A stretch of 64,000 nucleotides of DNA from Hydractinia symbiolongicarpus (lineage: Eukaryota; Cnidaria; Hydrozoa; Anthoathecata; Hydractiniidae). The stretch spans positions 1,612,001 to 1,676,000 of the forward strand of contig NC_079889.1 in the NCBI RefSeq assembly GCF_029227915.1, given 5' to 3'. This document shows, in pieces, positions 12,481 through 23,594 of the stretch (the first letter of the stretch is position 1; each line of letters begins with the position of its first letter). A program made the translations under genes and the position numbers. A model generated the notes under the pieces. It was not told the DNA's origin, did no database searches, and saw only the letters and a list, made by a program, of their open reading frames with translations.

Positions 12481-13770
12481 TCAAGCGTCAGAAGAGTTTT
12501 AGCTTTTAATCAATTTAATCGTTGACTCAAGGATGTAAATATTTCTAACTTATGCCTTTCCCTCTAGCAAGCATTATTTCTTGGTCTTTCCACTAGCTCC
12601 TATTGACAACCTAAAGAGCATTGGCTTGGGTACGAGGTTGGTTTGTCACTGTTGTTTTTAAACTACGGTGATATTATTGGAGTGGCTGCATTTTTGCTAT
12701 GGCGAAAGTTTTTTTCTTAACGCGTGCGCCTGCGCATTTAGGCAAAAATCAGCCATTCGGTAAAATAATTTTCAATTTTGCGAACATTTAATGCCCGCCA
12801 CATAAAACAGTGAAAACATTAGCTTAAACACAGCTTGCATTTCTATTTTGCAGAATATATCACGAGTGTTACAAATTCAATTGTGAGCAAAATTTAATCT
12901 AAAATTCAAAAGGATTGCATGTTTCCCAACCTGCTGTTATATGGAGTTCATTTTTAGTTAATGTTGTAGCCATGTTACTATATTTGGCACATAGAAAAAC
13001 AATGTATAACAACTTTGTTGCAGCCAACTGTGTCGTTAATGTTTTTTTTTATCTATGTTAAAGCTAATCACCAACTTGTAAACAAGTTGATTTCATATGA
13101 AACAGCTTGAAAAGTTGTCTATGAATCTTTTCATTTTTTTAAAAAAAATCTTCATTGGTATTGACCTAAATAGCTAAAAACGTATATACATCATCATATC
13201 TTGGTATAACCGTTAAATACAACACCCCACTTAGATCAGGGAGAGATGCATAATTAATGGCTACTTAAGTCGAAGATCTTGCTAATTTATCGAAAATAAG
13301 TACCCGGGAAAATTATGGAAGCTCGCCATTCGCGAAAATTAATCCCGTGACATTTAGATAATTTTTTTCTATTCGAAAACAGATTTACACTAATTTTAAT
13401 TATTTTTTTATTTTTTTGAGTCACCTAGAACAACCACAACATAAATGTAAATTTCAACTATAGCGGTTTTTATTTTATGTCTTCTTCATAAAAGCTCTTG
13501 AAAAGTTGTCATCAAAGGTAGGTAGATAACTTGCCTATGACGGCTTAAAATCGCAGTTCTTTTACGATCGCTTTCTTTTTTTGAAATATACTAATAAATC
13601 GAAAAGTGTGTTCTAAATAACGTTCATATATTTTAAGACGCTGCTCAAAGGGTAATATTAGAAATATTTACTAATATTTTTAATATATATTTGAAATATA
13701 TAATATTTCATTATCAAGCATATTGGAGATAAATTTTTTACAAGATTAAAAGATAACCCTTCATACCTAA
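12481..13770. other. Spacer with degenerate repeat fragments
   Basis: A solitary right half of the CCCAGGG...CGAGGTTGG hairpin family ends near 12645 (GGGTACGAGGTTGG). The motif CTTGAAAAGTTGTC occurs near 13108 and 13497, and also near 6121. No gene is supported. Confidence 0.4.
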
Positions 13771-13987
13771 CAGTAGCCTTGTGGTAAAACGCGACTATAA
13801 AAGTGTAAATCTATCCTTTCTTCTTATATTCAGCATGAAAATGGGATTGGTGTATTCGACGGTTGTCTAGTTGAGCGATTGCTGTCGATTGCACAGTTTC
13901 CGTAGCTCAAATGGGAGCTTTAAATGCACTAGGTCGTTGATAGCTACCAATAGGAACTGAAAAGGCTATCCCAGGTAAACAATTTTA

Positions 13988-14021
<34 letters not shown>

Positions 14022-14038
14022 GTAATAATAATAATAAT
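13771..14038 (+). repeat. tRNA-derived SINE, internally deleted copy with (AAT)n tail
   Basis: The copy starts AGTAGCCTTGTGGTA (the tRNA A-box region) and jumps after AAACGCG straight to ACTATAAAAGTGTAAATCTA. It therefore lacks about 55 bp, including the B box present in the copy at 59217-59535. The body then matches that copy through GTTGTCTAGTTGAGCGATTG, TCAAATGGGAGCTTTAAATG and the TACCAATAGGAACTGAA 3' part, and ends in an (AAT)n tail of about 50 bp. Loss of the B box would silence the internal Pol III promoter. Confidence 0.85.
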
Positions 14039-15400
14039 ATGACACAAAATAAGAAATATAATAATTATTCTTAGGAAAGAAGCGGGTGCGGTCAAAATAA
14101 TTTATTTTAAACAGACAGATGTACGCATCCGCTAATTCGAATGTCGTTTAATTTAAACACGCTCTCTCTATTTCGGAAAAAAAATTAGTTTCTTGTTTGA
14201 TAAAACTCTGTTCTGTTTATTGCTGCTTAATTCGAACTTTTGTTTATACGAACATAATTTCGATCCCTTTTATGATCGAAAGTGGGTGAGTACAGTTTTT
14301 TAGTATGGTAGAGATCAGTCGTTAGCCTGTGGAAAAAACCGTGTTTCGCTTGTCATATTAAACTCTTGACATCAGATTTTTGCCTGTCGTACGTTGTACG
14401 GCCGCCTGTGTAAAAGACAAACAGCGAGTATCATAAAGGAGACGGAAGTTTCGTGGACATCGTATCTTCCTGTACCAATCAAATACATGGACACAGAAGA
14501 TCTTGCAGTAAACAAGAATGAAAATACGGTGTCGTAAATTGTTAATATTGTCAACCAACAGCATAGCTAGTCAGTGTATTCACGAGCGAAAATTGATTAC
14601 GCACATTTTTCATGACCACTATTTTAATAATAAAAATTATGATCTAAGCTAGTCGCTTATTAACTTTTAATTTATTTTACAAAAATCTTCACTGAACGCT
14701 AAAACGCTTGCTTTCAATAATCTATGAGATTTAACAACCTAATTTAAATATAAATTAGGTATAAGATTTAAAATCGGGTTGTCTTCCGATTTAGTCGGAC
14801 TGGATATCGGAACTAATCTAACGCCTGTGACTCCTTTTTTGAGGGCTTACATTTTGGAATCGTGGACAGCTATTCTAAATATAAATATGGACGAAACTCA
14901 CTTCCCTTTGCTATCCAAAGTGAGTCCAAACGTTGACGAGATTTATAATTATTTTATCTTTAAAAATGAGATGCTTCAAAATGGCCCTTAGTTCAAGAGG
15001 TCTCTTAGTAAAGAGAGCATTTAAGTAATTGTCCATTCGTATGTTTCACTTGATTTTTTATATATCTTTTCAGTATACTAGTATTGAAGACTTTTTAGTC
15101 ATAAGTTATTATTAGTTACGTGCAACGCCCTATAGATCACCCTAGATTTAATAAATAACAACACTTTGTTATGTCAGGCTTGTGTAGTTAGTTGTATGTT
15201 CAAACGAAGGGAAATTATGAACGATATCAATAATTTGACTCGCTTCACTGATTTATTAAATATTTTAATTTTTTAATTGCATCCATTGAGGTAAGATGAA
15301 TCAATCAATCAATTATTGATTTTTTTTTTCGTTCAGTTAGCATCAGCGATTGAGGCGAGTGATCATTTCAACTCTGGTATCCAGAGAGAAGAGCTTTTAT
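14039..15400. other. Spacer with element fragments
   Basis: A fragment with CTAATTCGAA ends (about 14120-14290) resembles the inverted-repeat element at 28403-28539. A degenerate CCGTGGAAAA motif lies near 14325-14345. An ORF at 14779-14991 (70 codons) has no recognisable domain. No gene is supported. Confidence 0.4.
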
Positions 15401-15499
15401 TGTTGATGTTCGTTCTGTTCTCAAGAATCCTTTGGGTTTTCTTTACTACAAGAAGAGAAAATCGGATAAAACTTATGAAGAGGGACAATTGTTGAGCTG

Positions 15500-16330
15500 A
15501 GTAGTAAAACGAAGGCCTTTTTTGTCAATTTTTCTGACAAATTTCCGTTTCGTTGTATGAAACATTATTACTTCGTTGCAGAAGAACTGATCGCCATCTT
15601 GTGGAATACGCTTCGTTTTGGAAGTCCAATTTTTTTTTTGTTTGACGGAAATCATACATTTTAAGGCTTGAGTTGCTTGTGCTGTTAAAGAAATCCTTCC
15701 CAGCTTTGTTTTAGAAGAAGAATTATCTCTGGAGGAATATCAAGTTCAAATCTTAGAGACGTTGCCTTTTTTCTCCTGGAGAAACCATTTTTAGCTTTGT
15801 TTTAGAAGAACCATATTTCTTCGCTTGAAGAGATTTATTACAGTCGTTAGGGTTAAACTGTTTGTTTCGTTAAAGAATCGTTACCAGCTTCGTTTTAGAA
15901 GAATTTGTAGTTGTTAGAAAATAATCAAACTGGAAATTTAGAAACATAGGCTGTATTCTTCGTTGAAGGAGAACTTTTCGCTTTGTTTAAAAGTTATAAC
16001 CTGGAAGCCCTTGGTTTACTTGGTCATATAAAGACATTTTCAGCCTCGTTGCAGAAGAATCATTTTAATTTTCGTTTAAAGGAAAATCAAACTCAAAACT
16101 GAAAACTTTACTTCTAATTCATTAAAGAAATTTTTATCTGTGTTGGAAATTTTCGTTGAAGAAAAATAAAAACAGACATTTATTTTGTTCAAAAATTATT
16201 ATTTTTTGCTTTCGTTTAAGGAAGACATCCTGTTTGTTTACAGAACAGTGTTGACTTTAGCTTACAAAACAAGTCTAGCCGCACGTCTTTCTGTTAAAAA
16301 ATTGTTTTGCTAAAGAAAGAAGAAATCTTT
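15500..16330. repeat. Degenerate array of about 30-nt units with TTCGTTnnAGAA core
   Basis: A core like GCTTYGTTTTAGAAGAA recurs at about 15571, 15608, 15702, 15793, 15886, 15979, 16042, 16149 and 16207. The four best copies are spaced 91, 93 and 93 bp apart, and weaker copies in between bring the apparent period to about 30 nt. Each core is a small inverted repeat (TTC...GAA). It looks like an old, diverged minisatellite; I could not link it to a coding frame. One stray copy sits at about 17105-17122. Confidence 0.5.
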
Positions 16331-16706
16331 GTCTGAGGAGCGTTTGGCAATTCGAACTTACGTGAATTGCAGAAAGTTAAGTTTCAAGACGTGCAGAACT
16401 AAAAAGTTGTCAAGCACACCAACGGCACGTTTATTGGTAGACGTCATTTAGACATCATTACGACGGTGATTAAAAACAATTGATTACGAAATTTGATTTA
16501 ATTAATATATATACAGACATTGTATAATCAGCCATAAAAACTTGAACTTGTTTCGGAGTTACCAGCAACGTGTTAGAGTGTACCTGACGATAAGGAAGAA
16601 AGCAACTGAAAGAAATATAAAGTGATCGATATCTCGGCAATTCATTATGAAAGAGAATTTTGTTGCCGTTAGTGAAAAACATTGTGAACAATTTTGACAA
16701 AACACT

Positions 16707-16904
16707 ATGCCTGCTACATCATCATTTAAAATTCCCGTATTAAAAACACAAACTTTAACCACAAGTAAAAATAAATCGAAAATTGGAGAGGTTTTGCAGT
16801 TAGATGTGACGCCATCGCCACAGTGTCATATTATTCAAGTTGAACGGCACCGATATTCCATGATTAAATACACCAAGATGGTAACCAGTGTTACGTTTAA
16901 ATGA
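16707..16904 (+). CDS. Possible small protein of 65 residues, unknown
   Basis: A single ATG-to-stop reading, hydrophilic and Lys/Thr/Ser-rich, with no signal peptide, membrane segment or known domain. It begins MPATSSFKIPVLKTQTLTTS and lies about 380 bp after a degenerate repeat array. No splice sites or conserved motif support it, so it may be a chance ORF or the short ORF of a non-coding transcript. Confidence 0.2.
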   Translation: MPATSSFKIPVLKTQTLTTSKNKSKIGEVLQLDVTPSPQCHIIQVERHRYSMIKYTKMVTSVTFK

Positions 16905-17079
16905 CGGTAACCGTACATTTAGCGCTCAATACGCGAAGACGCGTAAACTTCAAGAGAAGATATAATGAAACTTTTGAATAACAATTTTATAGACTGTATA
17001 TATATTGTATATATGTGGCGTGTGCATATTACACAAAACAGTAAAATATTTATAATTTAAAATTGTGCTGCCTTTTTGT

Positions 17080-18260
17080 ATTCAACCTCGTTACCAGGAC
17101 TCGTCCTTGTTTTAGAAGAAACCCTGGGCATGTAGTTGCTAGTACTTGTTACTTATATTATTTTTGATAAATATTTTGGCTTTTGTGGTCTTTAAAAAAA
17201 CTAATTGTTAGCCCGTGAAAAAATTCCACGGGAATTTATCTGTCACTTATTATAGCTACCATTTTTGACTCACAGCAACCTCGTCCCCAGGGCATCTTGT
17301 ATTTTTCTGACATCCAGGACGGCAATATCGCTGTCCCCGTCTCAAAAAGATACAAGATACCGTGGGGTCGAGGTATTATTAGTCAACCTGGATCCCAAGT
17401 CTCTTTTTGCATATCGGGCGGCGAATCAGTAAGCGCAGCGCCGATGAGAGACAAAATGCCCTGGGAACGAGGTTGGTTATTAATGTTTTTAAGAATTCTT
17501 TCTTATATTGAAAAAACCTAACTGGGATTCAGTTTTTTCACTCTTAACGTTGAGTCATAAGTTCAATTAGACTCCTTTCGTTTAACCTCTCCCCAGGGCT
17601 TTTTATATTCAGTCGAAATCCAGATGTTAAAAACAGAAAAAAGGTGGACGATGTTGCATTTTGTTATGATAAGGATCCCGGTTAGTTACATTTTTTATAG
17701 TAAAAAAATAGAGCCCTGGAAACGAGTGTTTCATTTCCAACATTTTGAGCTAGCGCATTGCGCATATTATTTAGCTACCTAGCTGCCAAGTTGGAAGCGA
17801 AACAAATGAAGGGAGAAAATTTAAAATTAATTTTGATTTTCTATTTCTATTTTTCTTTTACAGTCTTTTGTTTTAATTTTTGTCTAATAATCTGATGTTT
17901 GTTCTCTTGAGCACAAAACAAAAAACAGGTGTACCAACGTCGTTTCCAGAGCGTCTTTGTAACATTTTGACACTGTATCGCCGTCCTGATGTAACAAAGA
18001 TGCAATATGCCCAGGGGATAAGGTTTAAAAGTGAATAACCTCGGTTCCAGGCCTTTTTATTGAGAAAAAAAAGTTCTAAAAGGAAGAAACGAGATTGGAA
18101 AGACATCTTTTATTTTAACATCCAAGACGTTTGAATATATGCAATCCAAAACAAGCTCTGTGCCAACCTCGATCCCAGGGCTGTTTTTTCTTTTTTTTTT
18201 TTCGCCTTCCTGGTATAAAAACTGACAAAGAGCCCGGGGGTCGAGATTGGCTCTGTATGT
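17080..18260. repeat. Cluster of small hairpin elements with AACCTCGTCCCCAGGGC ends
   Basis: At least three units end in inverted copies of AACCTCG(T/A)(C/T)CCCAGGGC. Unit 17277-17374 pairs CATCTTGTATTTTTCTGA with a complementary GATACAAGATACC stretch. Unit 17384-17476 ends CCCTGGGAACGAGGTTGG. Unit 18163-18250 ends GAGCCCGGGGGTCGAGATTGG. Half copies occur at about 17084-17130, 17588-17600, 17702-17716 and 18038-18055. No coding capacity; they behave like very short MITEs or a local hairpin satellite. Confidence 0.7.
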
Positions 18261-18330
18261 ATAAGCCTTAAAATAAATATTTTAATGCTATTTTACAATG
18301 TAAGTTGAAACATCACAATAACTTGAAATT

Positions 18331-18340
18331 TTTTATTTAT
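18331..18340 (-). terminator. Poly(A) signals of the SPFH-like gene 1
   Basis: The plus strand reads TTTATTTATT here, giving overlapping AATAAA signals on the minus strand about 55 nt past the stop codon of the minus-strand gene ending at 18396. Confidence 0.55.
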
Positions 18341-18395
18341 TTTCCCTTTCTTTTACCCTCCTGCCATTCTAGTTGTCACTCTCCCCCTCAGTGTC

Positions 18396-19181
18396 TCAAA
18401 TTGTTATACTTGTTTCAAGTACTTGTGTTTTCGTGTAGCAGTCCACGAAAGATTCTTTTTGCTCATCTACGTCATCCGTTTTTCTTCGACTTTTTATCGT
18501 TATTATTCGCCTGTATGGTTTGTATCGTTGCCCTTGTGGCGTTTCGTGTTGTTCGTGTGGCGTTTCGCATTGTTCATCAAGTTTATCGTTTTGTGAATCG
18601 AATACTTCAAACGATTTTTCTTGTTCGTCATCTGTTGGTGGACTTATGTTAGGTGCGTCGTTTTCTTTCATAAAATAAAAGTCATCCATTATAATCTCAC
18701 TGTGTGCTTCCTTAATAACTTCTGGCTTTATTAAATCTTCTGAAACACTTTTTTCGTATCGTATAGTCCCAATTTCAAAACTTTTCAATTCGATATGCTT
18801 TTCTTTCAGCCATGCGACGCAATCGTAGAACACACCAAAACCGATACTGTCTTTTAACCGCAGAAGCTCAATCAGGGTGCTGTCCTGTAATGTGATACGA
18901 AGAATCTTCTTCAGATGCTTCACAATTCCGATTTGTTCATCCATATCCATATAAGGACCACCACAGCAATTTGAATATATGAAAGAAACGTATTTTATAA
19001 CACACGTTATCGCTACTTTCACACCATCTTTTGTGATTACGTCATCGCACTCAAATTCAAAATGGTGTTCATCGTTACTGTGACAAGAACAACACCTTTT
19101 GCGAGCCCAGTCGTAGTAAGGTTCTTTTCCAGTATAAAATATGGATGAGTTTTGAGTTACAGCTGCAAACAGAACTGACAT
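18396..19181 (-). CDS. SPFH/band-7-like protein with charged tail, paralogue 1 (intronless)
   Basis: A single exon of 261 codons. Residues about 40-145 resemble a divergent SPFH (stomatin/prohibitin) domain. A strand with FEFECDDVITKDGVKVAITC is followed by a short insertion with DMDEQ, then LKKILRITLQDSTLIELLRLKD and a helix ending LKEKHIELKSFEIG. In stomatins the same order (TKDGVxVxVxxxxxY, then TLRNxxxxxxLxELL, then a WGIxVxxVEI strand) is seen. The usual N-terminal membrane hairpin is absent. An acidic Gln/Glu/His-rich tail (150-261) includes a basic RRIITIKSRRK patch. The neighbouring gene at 20917-22140 is a clear paralogue in the same orientation. The SPFH call rests on motif pattern only; the cell location and function are unknown. 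Confidence 0.6.
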   Translation of the reverse strand: MSVLFAAVTQNSSIFYTGKEPYYDWARKRCCSCHSNDEHHFEFECDDVITKDGVKVAITCVIKYVSFIYSNCCGGPYMDMDEQIGIVKHLKKILRITLQDSTLIELLRLKDSIGFGVFYDCVAWLKEKHIELKSFEIGTIRYEKSVSEDLIKPEVIKEAHSEIIMDDFYFMKENDAPNISPPTDDEQEKSFEVFDSQNDKLDEQCETPHEQHETPQGQRYKPYRRIITIKSRRKTDDVDEQKESFVDCYTKTQVLETSITI

Positions 19182-19189
19182 TTTGTAGG

Positions 19190-20916
19190 CAGTCTTTCTT
19201 TGATTATTGTCCTAAATGTCGATAAATTCATGTACATATTACACGAACTCATCCAGAAATACAGAAATTGACAAGGAACTGTGGGAATGCTTAAACAAGA
19301 AAAACGCATAGCTACAAATTATTCAACTTACTCCAACATTACAGATAAACAAGGTTATTGTATGAAATGCAATGAAAAGACAGGATTAAGAAATGAAACA
19401 TTGAACATACTCACTCTAAAGTTTTTACCACACGATGAATAAAAATTATACTTAAGTAAGGTCATTGTTTACACAAAGGCTACCATTTTTATTCCCAAGA
19501 TAGATTTCTATATAGTTGTTAATAATAGTTAATTACCACAATTGTCACGCTTCACTAATTTTTAATTGTCTCTGTAATAATTTAATAACAACAAAAATAG
19601 TAGCAGTTTGATGACATTAGAAACATCTACATAACTTGCAATTTGAACAGATACATAAACATGACATTCTTACTCGTGCAGCAGAATTAATTTCATTAGC
19701 CAGCCCCACTTGTTAAGTAAGATGAATTAACTCGATGCCTACAAACATTGGAATTTTGTTAAGTCAAAATCTCTGCGCCATATGTAAAGACGGTTTTTTA
19801 TTAAAAATCGTTCACAGCTTCAGCTCCGAGCGTTTTCCGTGGGTGCTCAATATGTTCAATTTCATTCCATTAAAGATGGCAGCGTTTTCTGAACTTTTAT
19901 TGGCTGTTGTTAACGCATTTTCTGTCTGCAAGCAATTGGAATTTGATACATCTAAAGCTGCCAAAATGCAGGAGCCGTGGCCAGAAAAAAATTTTAATGC
20001 GCATGTCTGAATGCTAAACACTGGAACTGAAGCTATAAACGTCTTGATGGAAATCTGTCTTAATTTTTTACGTTTTTTCGTGAAATTTTTTATTCGTGTT
20101 TCTCATAAAAATATATATATTATGTTGAACTTGCGAAGTAATTGAAAAGCTACGACGTAGCTAGACATTTTTCTGTCCACATCTATGTAGAATATTTCAA
20201 TTTACTGAAGACTTTTTTTCGACAAAGAAACAAGTAAGCTGCGAGATTTATGAACAAAAAAACATTCTAAAATCGTTGGAAAACAATTACTTATTTATCT
20301 GCTTGACGTAACACAACACAACACATGAACACAACAAACTTGATACTTCTGTACAATCGCACACAAACGCTTGCCAAAATTTCTTATTTTTTTAAATGTC
20401 AATATTTCTCAGATCGTTTCATTATATTTCGTCCACGATTGTAGTTGTACCTTGGAGAAAATTCTATTCTTTCCTCCAAGGTTGTACGTAAATGTTTTTT
20501 AAAAACATTAAAAGAATAACTGTACAGTATATTTACAATATAAATTTCTTAAAACGTGTAACTTCTATAAAACGAACCTCATTCTTTGTCTACCTTGTGT
20601 CTCGTGTCAGAAAAAAACAAAAAGCGTGCTGGAGAGGAGTTTCCATAAAGCCGTTGATAAAATATTTCAGATGTTTAATAACAATAAAATACTTCAGATT
20701 TTTAATAACAACACCGTAATCAAACATAGTTTGCACGCGATTTGCTAGAACGCAAGATGTCGAAAGAAGATAAATTGTTTAAAAAACTAGTTCTAATCCC
20801 AGCTTAGCAGCTTTACATATAAACAGAAAACTATACTGCGACCGTTGTACCCAAGTCACACGTACGAATTTAGTATGCAAACCTATTTTGACAGCTCTTA
20901 TGACTGGCAAATGTAT
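19190..20916. other. Spacer between the two SPFH-like paralogues
   Basis: The region probably holds the promoter of paralogue 1 (right of 19181 on the minus strand) and the 3'UTR of paralogue 2. Small ORFs at 19735-20021 on both strands have no recognisable domain. A short hairpin (CCTTGGAG...CTCCAAGG) lies at about 20451-20482. No gene is supported. Confidence 0.4.
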
Positions 20917-22140
20917 TCACTCATCCTGCAGTACTCTCAGTTTATTCACAGAATCATCATCTAGCGTCGAAAGTTCCTCTTCACTTATGATATCATACTC
21001 AGAATCACTACCATCCTTTGGATCCTCTATCGCAGGTGTTTCAATAGGTGTCTCGTTTTTAACTTGTTCATTCAGGCGTTCATCTTGTTTATCGTTTTTC
21101 AATACTATTTCTTCTTCGACTGGAAGACTGACGTCAGGATTAGATGCAAGCTCTTTTAAAGTTGGTTTTCTGTTTTCTTTCTGTTCTTGTGTAGGGGTAG
21201 TGGTTGCAGTTGGGGACTTTCGGTCTGTGTTTTCTTTTGTCGGAATATCTTTTTCTTCGGTTGTATCAGAAGCGTATTTTCGAACTTTTTTTGGTCGTTT
21301 TATAACAATCTTTGTACTTTTTTGTCTGGTTGGCTCGGCATTAGGGGGTTTATTATTTGGTGCATCTTTTTCATCGACAGAAGGCTTTGTTTTGACTTCG
21401 TTTGTATGTTCTGTTTTCTTGTCGTCGTTCAAAGTATATTTTCGTTGTTTCTTGGGTTTAACGGTTACGACCGCGGGACTTTTATGCATGTCTGCGGTTT
21501 GTGATTTCATTTCGTTTGTTGTCTCCCCATCTCCTGATGGGAGACCATCTTTTGATATCAACAGGTTCTTAACAGCAGCCTTTATTTTGTCTACCTTTTT
21601 AGATTTTCCCTTGCTTTTCTGTTCACCAGATGTTTTAATAATTTTTTTATCATTAGGCGCTGCATCAACATCTTGCTCTTTTGGCGCTTCATTGCTACTT
21701 TTGATTTTGGTGCTAACATGATCCACAAGGCTAATGCTAAAACTTTTCAATATAATTTCATATTCCTTCAGTTCATTAGAGGATTCTGACAAAATTATTT
21801 GTCCAACATCTCTTTTAAATTCCAATAGATCTTCGTACGTAAGCTCCTCCGCAGCGCTTAAAGTTGATTCAGTCAGTTTCTCTGTAATAACGCTATCGTA
21901 TTCAAATACCTCAGAACTTACATCCAACAAAGAATATTTTACAATACAGTTAATCGTAACATGTCTGCCATCTTTAATTGAAACATTTTTACATTGGAAT
22001 TCGAAATATTGTTCGTCCCCTCGTCCTCTTGTAAAACAGCATCTAGGCGAGTTAATCCACCGTTTCACGAAGAGAGGTACCCCACTGCTTTCAAATATGC
22101 TAGAACTGTTTAGCTTGGCTCTGGAAAACAACATCGACAT
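20917..22140 (-). CDS. SPFH/band-7-like protein with long disordered tail, paralogue 2 (intronless)
   Basis: A single exon of 407 codons. The first 140 residues align with the gene at 18396-19181: MSxLF...NSS at the start, a CC pair, DEQYFEFQCKNVSIKDGRHV, INCIVKY, then ESTLSAAEELTYEDLLEFK and LKEYEIILKSFSI. This follows the strand/helix order of SPFH domains. From about 145 onward the protein is Lys/Glu/Thr/Pro-rich and surely disordered. It contains two near-repeats of a basic motif, AVVTVKPKKQRKY (about 223-235) and TKIVIKRPKKVRKY (about 276-289), echoed by RRIITIKSRRK in paralogue 1, and an acidic end (DSEYDIISEEEL). There is no signal peptide or membrane segment. The basic motifs could bind nucleic acid, membrane lipid or importin; none is proven. 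Confidence 0.6.
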   Translation of the reverse strand: MSMLFSRAKLNSSSIFESSGVPLFVKRWINSPRCCFTRGRGDEQYFEFQCKNVSIKDGRHVTINCIVKYSLLDVSSEVFEYDSVITEKLTESTLSAAEELTYEDLLEFKRDVGQIILSESSNELKEYEIILKSFSISLVDHVSTKIKSSNEAPKEQDVDAAPNDKKIIKTSGEQKSKGKSKKVDKIKAAVKNLLISKDGLPSGDGETTNEMKSQTADMHKSPAVVTVKPKKQRKYTLNDDKKTEHTNEVKTKPSVDEKDAPNNKPPNAEPTRQKSTKIVIKRPKKVRKYASDTTEEKDIPTKENTDRKSPTATTTPTQEQKENRKPTLKELASNPDVSLPVEEEIVLKNDKQDERLNEQVKNETPIETPAIEDPKDGSDSEYDIISEEELSTLDDDSVNKLRVLQDE

Positions 22141-23594
22141 GATGGCTAAGGATCATAAAAAAACCAATCAATGCTGAAAAGAAAGTTTGGACGTGGTAAG
22201 ATAATACAAATACGTTATGTTTTTACTATTAATTTTCTCCTGAACAATCCCAAAATGTCACAAATGTCACATCTAAGGCATTAATTCTGTCTTGTAATAC
22301 ACAGCAAGAAAATTGTTAAAAGAAATTCCCTTACCTTTCTGAAGATGTTTTTAAATTACTTCTCAACTAAATCTTGTGTTTAACAAAATATAATTGCACG
22401 CGCAAACCACTAAAATAATCAAGTAATTAGTATCGCCATGGTTTGTATTGTAATACACTTTTTTAAAATGATCATGTTGTTTACGCTTGAGATACGTAGC
22501 AAGTATAAACACAAAGCTAAGAGGATATTATTCTAGATTTCTGCGCAAAAAAGAGTCTTTGTGTTTCCTACAATGTGACGTGTAAATTAATTGTCTCTTT
22601 TTAACAACGCCCTTTTTATAAACATAACATGAATTAAATTTTGTAAGGAATATATCATAGGCACGCATTATTACTCACAAAAAGTGTATGCTAAAAAAGT
22701 GCTAACACTTCCTTCAATAATAAACGCCCTCCATAAATAACGCCCTTCATAAAAGCGCCTTTTTATAAGAAACACCCTTCATAAAAGACGAGATCAATAT
22801 ATTCCTTACTTACACTGAAATAAATTATTTGGTTAAAACAATACTCGCAAATTTGGGATCCTTCGTGGGCTCCAGCGTGGAGTATTTTGTTGTACCTCTA
22901 GCAAATTTAAGAAACGAAGCGCGTTTTCTGCCGTTCATATTTCTTACTTGCCACCTGCGTGAATTAAGCAAGACTGATTTTCTTAACGGCACATAATTTT
23001 CAAAGGAACTGATGCGGAATTTCTCGTCGTTCCGCTTGAACACGAAATGGTACTAATGCTTGCTACGACAGAAGAAATTGTGTTGAGATTTTTTGTTTCG
23101 CGATTACTATTGTTTAAGTTTATTGTTGCCATGTATGGATTAAAGCGTGTTAAATGAAAATATAGTGGTTCAAAATTTACATAAATTCATTGAAAATGGT
23201 TGCTATGACATTTTTTTGCAACTGGTTGTTAAAATTGCCGGGTTGCACAATATAAACCGAAATTTATTTACACTGGATTTTTATACAAATCTAGTGTCTA
23301 AACAACGTTAAAACACAGTTTTTCTATGGGTACACCTCAAAAGCTATATTCCTAAATCCTGCCTACTCAGCCCGTTTACCTCGACAATTTGTTATATCTA
23401 ATAGTATGATCTTCTAATAATAGTAAGGCGCTTTGTCATAAAAAAATTTGATACCTTTCTCCAATATTAGTTGTTGGTCAATGATGACTGGAACAAGTCG
23501 AAGACATATTTTGTCTTATCATCATGACCCATAATGGTTGAGATAAATTAAAGAGAGCAAGTTAGAATTGAAGTGCAGCCAGCGTATTAATATA
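22141..23594. other. Intergenic region
   Basis: It contains a short array of AACGCCCTYYATAAA-like repeats at about 22720-22790, with one more at 22605. A minus-strand ORF of 72 codons (22825-23043) is basic and lacks a known domain. No gene is supported. Confidence 0.4.

Noticed and set aside
15500-16330. TTC/GAA cores read as heat-shock elements
   Set aside because: Heat-shock elements need nGAAn pentamers with 2-nt gaps in alternating orientation; the spacing here (TTC, six bases, GAA) does not fit.
18305-18652. 115-codon plus-strand ORF with hydrophobic stretches
   Set aside because: Antisense of the 3' part of SPFH-like gene 1 and its 3'UTR.
20888-21721. 277-codon plus-strand ORF rich in Ser and Phe
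   Set aside because: It is the exact antisense of the SPFH-like paralogue 2; composition mirrors the Lys/Glu-rich sense strand, and no domain or start context supports it.
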